A stretch of DNA of 12,137 nt, taken from NCBI GenBank assembly GCA_035259145.1, contig DATFWQ010000158.1, positions 1 through 12,137 on the forward strand, in the 5' to 3' direction. A model generated the notes under the pieces. It saw nothing but the letters and a program-made list of their open reading frames with translations. It did not search any database and had not been told where the DNA came from. The position numbers and the translations under genes are program-made. How positions within the stretch are numbered: position 1 is the first letter of the stretch; every line of letters begins with the position of its first letter. Source of the DNA: CF-161 sp035259145. GTDB lineage: Bacteria > Chloroflexota > Dormibacteria > Dormibacterales > Dormibacteraceae. This document shows, one piece after another, positions 6,411 to 12,137 of the stretch.

Positions 6411-7265
6411 TCAGGACGGGAACTGTGTGACTGCCGCGGCGAACAGCGTGTACCGGTTGCCGTAGGCCGGATACTTCGCGAGCATTACGTCGATCACCTC
6501 AAGCGGCGTGCTGGACCTGGCCACCGTCTGGTCGAAGTCCTCGATGTAGCGGCGCGACTGGTCGAGCACACGGGTCGCGTTGTCGTCGGGCGCGTCGGGA
6601 TCCCTGTGCCCCGTAATAATCGTGGACGGCTTGAGGGCGGCCACCGCGTCAAGGGACGCCAGCCACGCCTCCCGTGATTCCGGCGTCGAGTTCCGTAGCC
6701 ACATATGGATGTTGTTGTAGGCGATGTCGCCGGAGCAGATGGCCCGCAGGTCCGGCACGTGCACGATCGTGGCGAGCACGCCGTCGGCGCCGCCGATCGT
6801 GCGGAACAGGAGGGGATGGCCTTCCAGGTCGAACTTCTGCGAATTGGTCAAGGCGGGCACCGCGGGGGACTGCGAGAACCGCCCGGCGAACCAGGAGTTC
6901 CAGATCGCCATGACTTCGGCGGTGGTCTGGCGCCGGGCCTCGTCGACGACCTGCCGATCGCAGGCAATCAGCTGGGCGTCGGGGAACGCGTCGAGCACAG
7001 GCCCGGCCCCGAAGAAGTGGTCGCCGTGACCGTGGGTCACGAAGATCGCGCGAGGTCGCTTGCCTGTATTCTGCACCCACGCCGCCAGCCGCTCTCCCTC
7101 GCTCGTGGTGAGCAGCGCGTCGACGAGGACGGCGTCGCGGTCGCCGGAGATCAGCGCAGAGGTGGTGGCTGGCCAGGTGGCAGGGGTGCTGTCATCCCAT
7201 CCCGGGCCACCAGGTATCGGCTTGTACCCGCTATTGAAAACATCAATCGACAACAAACTGGCCAT
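6411..7265 (-). CDS. MBL-fold metallo-hydrolase
   Basis: A full-length 284-residue metallo-beta-lactamase-fold protein. The metal motif THGHGDH is at residues 77-83 (His78, His80, Asp82, His83). Further ligands are probably His169 (IVHVPD), Asp180 (CSGDIAYNNIH) and His220 (ITGHRDPDA). It therefore should bind two metal ions and hydrolyse an ester, thioester, lactam or lactone; the family is too broad to pick one. No signal peptide: MASLLSIDVFNSGYKPIPGG reads as the first strands of the fold. ATG 7265 has AGGAG five to six bases upstream. The LinD-like gene begins 259 bp downstream on the same strand, with two hairpins in the gap, so co-transcription is uncertain. The start faces the plus-strand YceI gene across 272 bp. 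Confidence 0.92.
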   Translation of the reverse strand: MASLLSIDVFNSGYKPIPGGPGWDDSTPATWPATTSALISGDRDAVLVDALLTTSEGERLAAWVQNTGKRPRAIFVTHGHGDHFFGAGPVLDAFPDAQLIACDRQVVDEARRQTTAEVMAIWNSWFAGRFSQSPAVPALTNSQKFDLEGHPLLFRTIGGADGVLATIVHVPDLRAICSGDIAYNNIHMWLRNSTPESREAWLASLDAVAALKPSTIITGHRDPDAPDDNATRVLDQSRRYIEDFDQTVARSSTPLEVIDVMLAKYPAYGNRYTLFAAAVTQFPS

Positions 7266-7304
7266 GCTGACTCCTACTGTGCTCTTGTGGACGAGCGCCA
7301 GCCA

Positions 7305-7469
7305 CTAGCGACCGCGGTCACCTGCACCCTCGGCCACGAGCGGCCGGATGAAGTCCGGGCTGTTGTTGACAATGACCGCAAACTGGCAACGCTCCAGCAC
7401 TGCGGCCGACGCCCGGTCAGCTCCTTGACGCACCCAACTGCTTCTCTCGGTTGAGCACGCCCACCGGCG
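7305..7469 (-). pseudogene. Unidentified coding remnant
   Basis: A minus-strand stretch of 54 codons, open between two stops and lacking an obvious start, reads ADRASAAVLERCQFAVIVNN then SPDFIRPLVAEGAG and ends with TAG at 7307-7305. The composition looks like protein (hydrophobic core FAVIV, helix AAVLERC) rather than random. I do not recognise the family. It could be the 3' end of a lost gene just upstream of the hydrolase gene, or chance. The rest of the 272 bp gap shows no clear promoter. Confidence 0.25.
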
Positions 7470-7537
7470 TCAGGACCTGCACTCGAACATGGTTGCCCGC
7501 GCCGGCTCACCTGCTGGGACGGCGTAGCGTTGATTTT

Positions 7538-8113
7538 ATGGACCTCCACACAACCTCCTTCGAGATCGGTCCGGAGAACGCAAGACTGCTGGTCAGGACC
7601 CGTCGCGAGGGACTCGGTGCCCGGGCAGGGCACGAGCTGGTCATCGAGGCGACGCGGTGGGCGGGCCAGGTCAGGATCGACGCGGGCGAGCCCCCCGGGG
7701 GTTACGTCGAGGTGCGGGTGGACACCCATGGTCTGGAAGTGCGCGAAGGTCACGGTGGGGCCAGGCCGCTGACGGCCAAGGACCGTCTGGAGATCAAGGG
7801 CAACATCGAGGAAAAGGTGCTGAGCGCCGACCGCTACCCGGAACTCAGGTTCACCGCCGAAAAGGTCGCAGTCGAAGACCACCACGCTCATCTCACCGGC
7901 AACCTCACGATCGGCGGACAGACCCGCTCTGCCGGTGTCGACGTCGACCTGGAACCAGCTGCCGACGGGCTTCACGCGCACGGCACCGTGCTGGTTCGCC
8001 AGACAGACTTTGGCATCAAGCCGTACTCCGCTCTGATGGGGATGCTCAAAGTGGCCGACGAGGTCGAGGTCGATTTCGACGTGCGCCTGCCGTCGGGAGC
8101 GATCTCCACGTAG
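7538..8113 (+). CDS. YceI family protein
   Basis: A 191-residue YceI-like domain, a lipocalin-like barrel that binds long isoprenoid or fatty chains in characterised members. Seen: TSFEIGPENARLLVRTRREG (5-24), LGARAGHELVIEATRWAG, LTAKDRLEIKGNIEEKVLSA then YPELRFTAEKV, GNLTIGGQTR, and the ending VRQTDFGIKPYSALMGMLKV with ADEVEVDFDV. There is no signal peptide, so it should be cytosolic, as in the actinobacterial branch; secreted YceI proteins differ in this. ATG 7538 fits the family start although no good Shine-Dalgarno is visible. It stands alone on the plus strand between a minus-strand hydrolase and the minus-strand exporter operon. An isoprenoid-binding protein near a terpene-type enzyme is suggestive only. 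Confidence 0.92.
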   Translation: MDLHTTSFEIGPENARLLVRTRREGLGARAGHELVIEATRWAGQVRIDAGEPPGGYVEVRVDTHGLEVREGHGGARPLTAKDRLEIKGNIEEKVLSADRYPELRFTAEKVAVEDHHAHLTGNLTIGGQTRSAGVDVDLEPAADGLHAHGTVLVRQTDFGIKPYSALMGMLKVADEVEVDFDVRLPSGAIST

Positions 8114-8254
8114 GGACCCGCTCACATCGAAAACAGCCGATGCCGGGCCTCGCTGGCAGCCCGCTGACCGTCTCCTTCTCGCCGGGTCAGTCCTGCTTTG
8201 CCGAGGCCAGCGTGGCGATCGCTGCCGGCGGAGTTCTTGCTCCGGGACCGGGAC

Positions 8255-8368
8255 CCCGCCCACGACGACTGGCCGCCCCCTCAGGCTGGGCTTGTGAAGC
8301 TGCTCCACCGACGCGTAGAAGGCGTCCATGTCCAGGAGCAGCTCCCTGGGCTCGTTCCGCACGGGCAT
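8255..8368 (-). pseudogene. dinB: 5' fragment of dinB (DNA polymerase IV, Y-family)
   Basis: From ATG 8368 the minus strand reads LLLDMDAFYASVEQ and PSLRGRPVVVGG (38 residues with the start), the start of a Y-family polymerase palm with its first catalytic Asp. Normally R-G-V-V and S-Y-E-A-R follow, then about 300 more residues. Here similarity stops at about 8255 and continues only as unrelated sequence, so the gene is truncated. A neighbouring frame (to 8187) contains AAIATLASAKQD, faintly like the later Y-family A-K-I-A-T-x-x-A-K-P-D-G segment, which would mean an internal deletion plus frameshift; I am not sure of that. There is no ribosome site. Confidence 0.75.
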
Positions 8369-8396
8369 GCGAGGCCATTGTCCCGAGTTTGGACGG

Positions 8397-9239
8397 TCAG
8401 CTCAGGACCCTACCCCGGAAGAACTTGAGGCCACTGCCGAGGGAGAGCACAAGGGATGTGCAGAGAACCAGCACCACCCAGGCCATCGCGAGCGACTCGG
8501 GCGCCCCGTTCTGAACAGGCACCATTGCGGAACGCATGCCCTCGGAGGCGTAGGTGAGTGGGTTGAAGAGCGTCAGGACCTGGAACCACCTGATCACGCC
8601 CAGCGATCCCCATGGGTAGTACAGGCACCCGGTGAAGATCAGAGGCGTGATCACGATCGAGAAAATCAGGCTGAGATGCGTGATCGGGAAGATGGTTCCC
8701 ATTACCAGTCCGATCGCAGCGCCGAGGATGGAGGTCAGCGCCATCATGCCGATCAGAACGCCGATCTCATCAGTCCGCACCTGGTAACTGCTGCCCAGGA
8801 CCCAGTAGGCCAGCGGGAAGACGAAACCCCCGGCGAGCAAGCCGCGCGCTGCCGCAAGCACGACCTTCTCCAGTGCCACCAGCGTGACGGGCAGCGGCGC
8901 CAGCAGGCGGTCGTCGATCTCCCTCGTGAAGCTGAGGTCGCGACCCAGGTCAATGCTGAGAGCCTGCAGCGGCGCCAGGAAGACGGTGAAGGCCACGATC
9001 CCCGGGAGAAGCACCACGCTGAACCGCGGGCTGGTCGTTCCGACCGAGGAAAGTACCTTGCCGAAGATGAAGAGGAAGAAGAGCGGTTGAGCGAGCGTCT
9101 GGACCAGGAGCGAGGCGATCTCCCTCCTGGTGACCAGCACGTCGCGGCTGACGATCGCCACCGCTGCCCTCCACGCTGCGCCGGCGTGGCTGCGAGGCCG
9201 CAGCTCGTGACGCTGAGTCATAAGGTCGGAGACGGTCAT
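8397..9239 (-). CDS. ABC-2 type transporter permease (DrrB-like)
   Basis: The 280-residue integral membrane protein has about six hydrophobic segments, at roughly 44-61, 74-95, 121-147, 158-182, 188-208 and 251-271, preceded by a cytosolic amphipathic N-terminus. The ABC-2 hallmark is present: FTGCLYYPWGSL (202-213) and FNPLTYASEGMRSAM (225-239). The REIDDRLLAPLP segment (107-117) is the usual cytoplasmic loop contacting the ATPase. It should dimerise and, with the upstream ATPase, export a lipophilic compound. Its ATG overlaps the ATPase stop as ATGA, so translation is coupled. A methionine at residue 7 is a possible internal start. The substrate cannot be deduced. Confidence 0.92.
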   Translation of the reverse strand: MTVSDLMTQRHELRPRSHAGAAWRAAVAIVSRDVLVTRREIASLLVQTLAQPLFFLFIFGKVLSSVGTTSPRFSVVLLPGIVAFTVFLAPLQALSIDLGRDLSFTREIDDRLLAPLPVTLVALEKVVLAAARGLLAGGFVFPLAYWVLGSSYQVRTDEIGVLIGMMALTSILGAAIGLVMGTIFPITHLSLIFSIVITPLIFTGCLYYPWGSLGVIRWFQVLTLFNPLTYASEGMRSAMVPVQNGAPESLAMAWVVLVLCTSLVLSLGSGLKFFRGRVLS

Positions 9240-10288
9240 GATCGCAAGTTGCTCCCGGTGAGGTGGATGAACAGGTCTTCCAGGCTGGGGCGCGCAAGAC
9301 GGAGGTCGAGGAGCTCCGCCTGCTCACCGATCACCGCCTGCGCCGCGCTTGCCAGCAGGGTCCCAGGGTCCCGTCCATCGGCGTAAAGGCGGTAGCCAGA
9401 CGCCTGAAGCTCGCGGTGGTCCTGAGGCCTGCCGTCCTGGCGGTCCACCCCGGTCACACCGGGGAGCTGCTTGAGCGCTGCCAGGACGCGGTCGTCCGGC
9501 GAAGTGGAAGGCATGTCTCCCGGAGCAGCGGCCAGGGTGATCACCTCGGGAACACGCGCGCGCAGCTCGAGCATCGTGCCGCCGGGGACGAGGCCCTTGA
9601 GCGCCTCGGGAGTGTCGAGCGCCAGGATTCGCCCGTGGTCCATGATCGCGATGCGATCGCAGAGCCGGTCGGCCTCCTCCATGTCGTGCGTAGAGAGCAC
9701 GATCGTGACGCCCCGATCACGCAGCGCCCGAATCCGCTGCCAGAGGAAGAGCCGCGACTGCGGGTCGAGGTTGTTGGTCGGCTCGTCGAGAAAGAGAACC
9801 TCGGGTTCGTGCATCAGGGCTCGTGCCACCATCACCCGCTGCTGGAGGCCACCGGAGAACAGGTCCAGCTTCTCCTTGCTGCGTTTCTCCAGCCCGAGCT
9901 CCTCGAGCAGCTCGCCAGCGCGAGCCGTGCGCTCGCGGCGCGGCACCCCGTGATACGCCGCGTGGTAAGTCAAGATCTCGCTCACCCGAAGGCTTCGATC
10001 CACGTTGGCCCGCTGCGGGACAACCCCGATGCGCTGCTTGACACCGATGTGGTCGGTGACCACATCGACGCCGGCGACGACCGCCCGGCCGCTGGTGGGC
10101 ACGACCATCGTGGTCAGCATTCCGATAGTCGTCGTCTTGCCTGCGCCATTAGGTCCCAGGAGCCCGAAAGTCTCCCCGCGCCGCACAGCGAAGGAAACAC
10201 CATCCACCGCGTTTGTCCTGCCCTTCGGATAGCGTTTGACCAGGCGCTCAACCTCGATGGCGGCGGTTGGTCGTGTCGTCTCGGTCAT
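9236..10288 (-). CDS. ABC transporter ATP-binding protein (DrrA-like)
   Basis: A 350-residue ATPase with all nucleotide-binding motifs: Walker A GPNGAGKTT (45-53), Q-loop Gln92 in VVPQ, signature FSGGLQQR (144-151), Walker B VLFLDEP (164-170, Glu169), D-loop NNLD and switch His201 in STHD. The C-terminal 110 residues form the DUF4162-type extension of drug and antibiotic exporters, ending ARPSLEDLFIHLTG. The region around 250-300 (PSTSPDD, VDRQDGRPQDHREL) looks a little longer than in DrrA. It works at the inner face of the membrane, powering the permease encoded next. ATG 10288 has GAGGAG about seven bases upstream, overlaps the stop of the TetR gene (ATGA), and is therefore secure. Confidence 0.95.
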   Translation of the reverse strand: MTETTRPTAAIEVERLVKRYPKGRTNAVDGVSFAVRRGETFGLLGPNGAGKTTTIGMLTTMVVPTSGRAVVAGVDVVTDHIGVKQRIGVVPQRANVDRSLRVSEILTYHAAYHGVPRRERTARAGELLEELGLEKRSKEKLDLFSGGLQQRVMVARALMHEPEVLFLDEPTNNLDPQSRLFLWQRIRALRDRGVTIVLSTHDMEEADRLCDRIAIMDHGRILALDTPEALKGLVPGGTMLELRARVPEVITLAAAPGDMPSTSPDDRVLAALKQLPGVTGVDRQDGRPQDHRELQASGYRLYADGRDPGTLLASAAQAVIGEQAELLDLRLARPSLEDLFIHLTGSNLRS

Positions 10289-10896
10289 CGCCGGCTCCTC
10301 TTTTGCTTCGCGGGCGGTCGGAGCATCCGTAGAACGATCTCTGTGTCGGGGAAGTGTTTGCGGGTCCGGTCTGGATCGATCAAGGCAAGCCGGGATATGC
10401 CGTCGAGGTATGCGAAGAAGGCCGTCACCAGCTGGTCAGGGTCACCACTGGCGACCTCGCCGGTGGCCTGGCCCTCGACGATGAGCGACCGCATCAGCTT
10501 CATGACCATGTCGACTCTCTTTCGAGCTGCGTCGAGGAGATCGCTCTGCGCCGGCAGGTCGCTGAAGACCCGGTAGAAGATCTGCACAAACTCTGGATGC
10601 TCACGCCTGACCTCCAGCATCCGGGAGACCAGTAATTCGAGCCTGGCTGCCGCCGACCCTGACATCGGCTCGGGGAGGACGCTGGACTGCAGCGCCTCCC
10701 GCATCAACGCTCGGTAGAGGTCGTCCTTGCTGGCGAAGTAGCGGTATGCCAACCCCTGGCTCACTCGCGCCTCGGCGGCGACCTCCGCCATGGTGGCAGC
10801 CAGGCCCCTCCGGGCAAAGACTGCCCTGGCGCCGTTCAGAATCCTCGTCCGCTGTTCGTCACGGACCTGCTGGTTGGCCGCTTCTGTCCTGGGCAT
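10285..10896 (-). CDS. TetR/AcrR family transcriptional regulator
   Basis: A 203-residue TetR-type repressor. The N-terminal DNA-binding domain covers about 15-62: RTRILNGARAVFARRGLAAT then the helix-turn-helix MAEVAAEARVSQGLAYRYFA and SKDDLYRALM. The remaining C-terminal helices are ligand-binding and poorly conserved. It is the first gene of a three-gene operon whose genes overlap by ATGA, so it very likely controls the ABC exporter and itself. A 21-bp palindrome, 14 bases before the start codon, lies inside the promoter, as expected for autorepression relieved by an exported compound. The ATG at 10896 has only a weak GAAG upstream. Confidence 0.95.
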   Translation of the reverse strand: MPRTEAANQQVRDEQRTRILNGARAVFARRGLAATMAEVAAEARVSQGLAYRYFASKDDLYRALMREALQSSVLPEPMSGSAAARLELLVSRMLEVRREHPEFVQIFYRVFSDLPAQSDLLDAARKRVDMVMKLMRSLIVEGQATGEVASGDPDQLVTAFFAYLDGISRLALIDPDRTRKHFPDTEIVLRMLRPPAKQKRSRR

Positions 10897-10908
10897 CTGA
10901 GCATCTTC

Positions 10909-10938
10909 AGAATGAATGATTCATTCATTCAATGTCAA
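10909..10938 (-). promoter_or_regulatory. Promoter of the TetR/ABC operon
   Basis: On the minus strand a consensus -35 TTGACA (10938-10933) is followed 18 bases later by CATTCT (10914-10909), a moderate -10, or at 17 bases by TCATTC. The operator palindrome fills the spacer and overlaps the -10, so a bound repressor would block RNA polymerase. Transcription would start about ten bases before the ATG, leaving a very short leader. Confidence 0.6.
10910..10930. promoter_or_regulatory. 21-bp palindromic operator of the TetR/ABC operon
   Basis: GAATGAATGA (10910-10919) and its exact complement TCATTCATTC (10921-10930) flank a single T. Perfect ten-base arms, AT-rich in a GC-rich window, directly before a TetR gene, make this the likely binding site of that regulator. 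Each arm also contains a direct repeat of GAAT/ATTC. Confidence 0.85.
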
Positions 10939-11246
10939 CTAGGTCCGTTGAAGGTCCCGCTGCCTGCTGGTCGTCAGTCGCCGCGAGGCGCCCCGTCCCG
11001 CTTGAGGACCGGGCGGCATAACGCGGCAGAGTGAGGCTTGCCGAGGGCAGATGCGACGGAAATCGCGTGTTGCGTACACGGCGCAGCGCCTCTTTGGTCA
11101 GGCCACTCCGAAACCGGCCCGGAGTAACCTCGGTTCAAATCACGGGCCCCCGGGCCGGATCAACACTTGTTGGACGTGCTGAATCGCCGGAATCGTATTA
11201 GGGACGCAGCGCTCATGAGTTCTAACGCCGGAAGTCGAATGTCGGT
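10939..11246. other. Divergent intergenic region with two inverted repeats
   Basis: No gene is seen here. ACTCCG (11105-11110) pairs with CGGAGT (11120-11125). Overlapping it, CCGGCCCGG (11114-11122) pairs with CCGGGCCGG (11150-11158) across 27 bases, so two alternative, mutually exclusive hairpins are possible. A tRNA-like GGTTCAAATC lies in that loop but is not part of a tRNA. Promoters for the plus-strand DinB-fold gene must be in the right half, but I see no clear -35/-10. Confidence 0.5.
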
Positions 11247-11762
11247 TTGAAGATTGAAACCAAGAAGCGATACCATCCTTGCTCGTTGGATAAGCCGGAG
11301 CTGATCCGCACGATGCGGGATGCACACCAGCGCTTGGCTGAAGCGATCGAGCAGCTCCCCGACGAGCGGCTGCTCGAGCCAGCGATGGACAACTGGACCG
11401 GCAAGGACCTCCTCGCGCACGTGGCTTGGTGGCACGACCACTCCGTGGTCGTGATCGAGGGCCTCCGCGCTGGCCGCCAGCCGTACGACCAGACGGATCC
11501 TGAGAACGCCACCGATGCGATCAACGAGCGGACCCGCCGCGAGCACCTGGACGATCCACCGGAGCTCACCCGGCGGGCGTTCAGCGAGTCATTCACGCGA
11601 CTCCTGGCGGCGCTCGAGCCGGTCACGAACGAGGAGCTTTTTGCCGTTGATCGCTGGCCTTGGCTGGGCGGGGAGGCGCTCGTCGAGACGATCCTGTGGG
11701 ATTCCTCGCGCCACTACGACGCGCATCGCGAGCACCTCGAACGCCTTTCGGGCGCGCCGTAG
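11247..11762 (+). CDS. DinB-fold (ClbS/DfsB or maleylpyruvate-isomerase-like) protein
   Basis: Up to 171 residues forming a four-helix DinB-type bundle. Typical features are helix 1 DKPELIRTMRDAHQRLAEAI, the WTGKDLLAHVAWWH motif (50-63) with metal-binding His58, and the C-terminal H-x-x-x-H pair in RHYDAHREHL (His156, His160). Together these make a three-His metal site as in mycothiol- and bacillithiol-dependent DinB proteins. Related members remove toxins or transfer thiols (ClbS protects against colibactin), but the exact role is open. The start is uncertain: TTG 11247 is the longest choice, while similarity begins at TTG 11286 (Leu-Asp-Lys-Pro), giving 158 residues; neither has a strong ribosome site. 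It diverges from the TetR operon. Confidence 0.82.
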   Translation: MKIETKKRYHPCSLDKPELIRTMRDAHQRLAEAIEQLPDERLLEPAMDNWTGKDLLAHVAWWHDHSVVVIEGLRAGRQPYDQTDPENATDAINERTRREHLDDPPELTRRAFSESFTRLLAALEPVTNEELFAVDRWPWLGGEALVETILWDSSRHYDAHREHLERLSGAP

Positions 11763-11863
11763 AAACCGCTTGCCATCTGCATTGGAGTAGACGCCGGGCC
11801 AGGCCTTGCTGTAGCAGAAACGCCGATGGGAATCCGACCTCAATCGGCTCGCCTCGGCAGTTT

Positions 11864-12132
11864 CTACGCACTGGCGGCCCGGATCCGCTCGTCCTCCAGG
11901 TCGGCGACGCAGGCAAAGAATCCAGCCCCCTCCAGCTGGCTGCGATCAAGGTTTGCACCGTAGCCCGCCCGAGCGGATGCGACAGGGCCAACGGCGGCCC
12001 GGTCACTCCCATACCGACTTCACGACCGATGCTGGCGAACCCGGGGTCCCTGGGTTCTTGCGTCCTCATGGAATGGAGATATGGGGCGGCAGAGTGCCAC
12101 ACAGCCTCCCATGCACCTCTGGTATGTTCCAT
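11864..12132 (-). pseudogene. Unidentified gene remnant, apparently frameshifted
   Basis: From the window edge the minus strand reads HTRGAWEAVWHSAAPYLHSM and GREVGMGVTGPPLALSHPLG, protein-like sequence. Near 11965-11975 the coding signal seems to move to another frame that continues RAGYGANLDRSQLEGAGF then FACVADLEDERIRAASA and ends with TAG at 11866-11864. That looks like a genuine C-terminal helix. I do not recognise the family. No start codon can be assigned because the 5' end may lie outside. The 100 bases between it and the DinB-fold gene (11763-11863) show nothing. Confidence 0.35.
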
Positions 12133-12137
12133 CCCAT

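Noticed and set aside
7366..7394. TTGACA as a plus-strand promoter for the YceI gene
   Set aside because: No -10-like sequence occurs 16-18 bases downstream (ACGCTC is found), and it is about 145 bases from the start codon.
8164..8190. CTGACC/GGTCAG hairpin as terminator of the YceI gene
   Set aside because: Only six base pairs around a 15-base loop and no T-run; too weak to call.
8328..9386. Long plus-strand open frame rich in charged residues
   Set aside because: It is fully antisense to the well-supported ABC permease and the end of the ATPase gene; its Glu/Arg/Asp/Gln-rich product is typical of a shadow frame.
11132..11141. tRNA gene, suggested by the T-loop-like GGTTCAAATC (also considered as selC, tRNA-Sec)
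   Set aside because: The flanking five-base arms CTCGG and CACGG do not pair, and no anticodon arm or acceptor stem can be built around it.
1..12137. CRISPR array, insertion sequence or prophage genes
   Set aside because: No regularly spaced repeats, transposase or integrase motifs were seen on either strand.

Overview
The window is GC-rich bacterial DNA with strong Shine-Dalgarno sites, dense short operons and many families common in soil Actinobacteria and Chloroflexi: an F420-dependent (deazaflavin) nitroreductase, a DrrAB-type exporter, DUF2255, YceI and DinB-fold proteins. I cannot name the organism. Most genes lie on the minus strand.

Left part (1-2650): a partial DUF2255 gene, an intact short-chain dehydrogenase (SDR), then about 1 kb of decayed DNA. 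The decayed stretch holds the N-terminus of a second SDR cut off by a hairpin-rich repeat, and a frameshifted SnoaL/NTF2-like gene behind a deazaflavin-dependent nitroreductase. A SAM methyltransferase (2702-3571, plus strand) diverges from the nitroreductase.

Centre (3693-7265): the most interesting part. An HSL-type esterase (3693-4616) lies 17 bp behind a long gene (4634-6151) whose product resembles linalool dehydratase/isomerase (LinD/Ldi). A plain ORF caller splits that gene in two at an in-frame TGA (5483-5485). The TGA falls exactly where Castellaniella LinD has the active-site cysteine Cys180. Directly downstream is a stem-loop with apical loop GGUCU, 18 nt after the UGA, the same loop and register as I recall for the Escherichia coli fdhF SECIS. 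I read this as one 505-residue candidate selenoprotein with Sec223. A metallo-beta-lactamase-fold hydrolase lies upstream on the same strand.

Right part (7305-12137): an unidentified remnant, a YceI gene on the plus strand, a 5' fragment of dinB (DNA polymerase IV), and a TetR-ATPase-permease operon (10896 down to 8397). Its genes overlap by ATGA, and a 21-bp palindrome sits inside its promoter. A ClbS/DfsB-like DinB-fold gene follows on the plus strand, then a degraded unidentified C-terminal remnant at the window edge.

Working idea (inference): the LinD-like protein and the esterase form an oxygen-independent terpenoid or alcohol-transforming unit. The SDR, nitroreductase, methyltransferase and hydrolase nearby are accessory small-molecule enzymes in a region that has seen repeated rearrangement.
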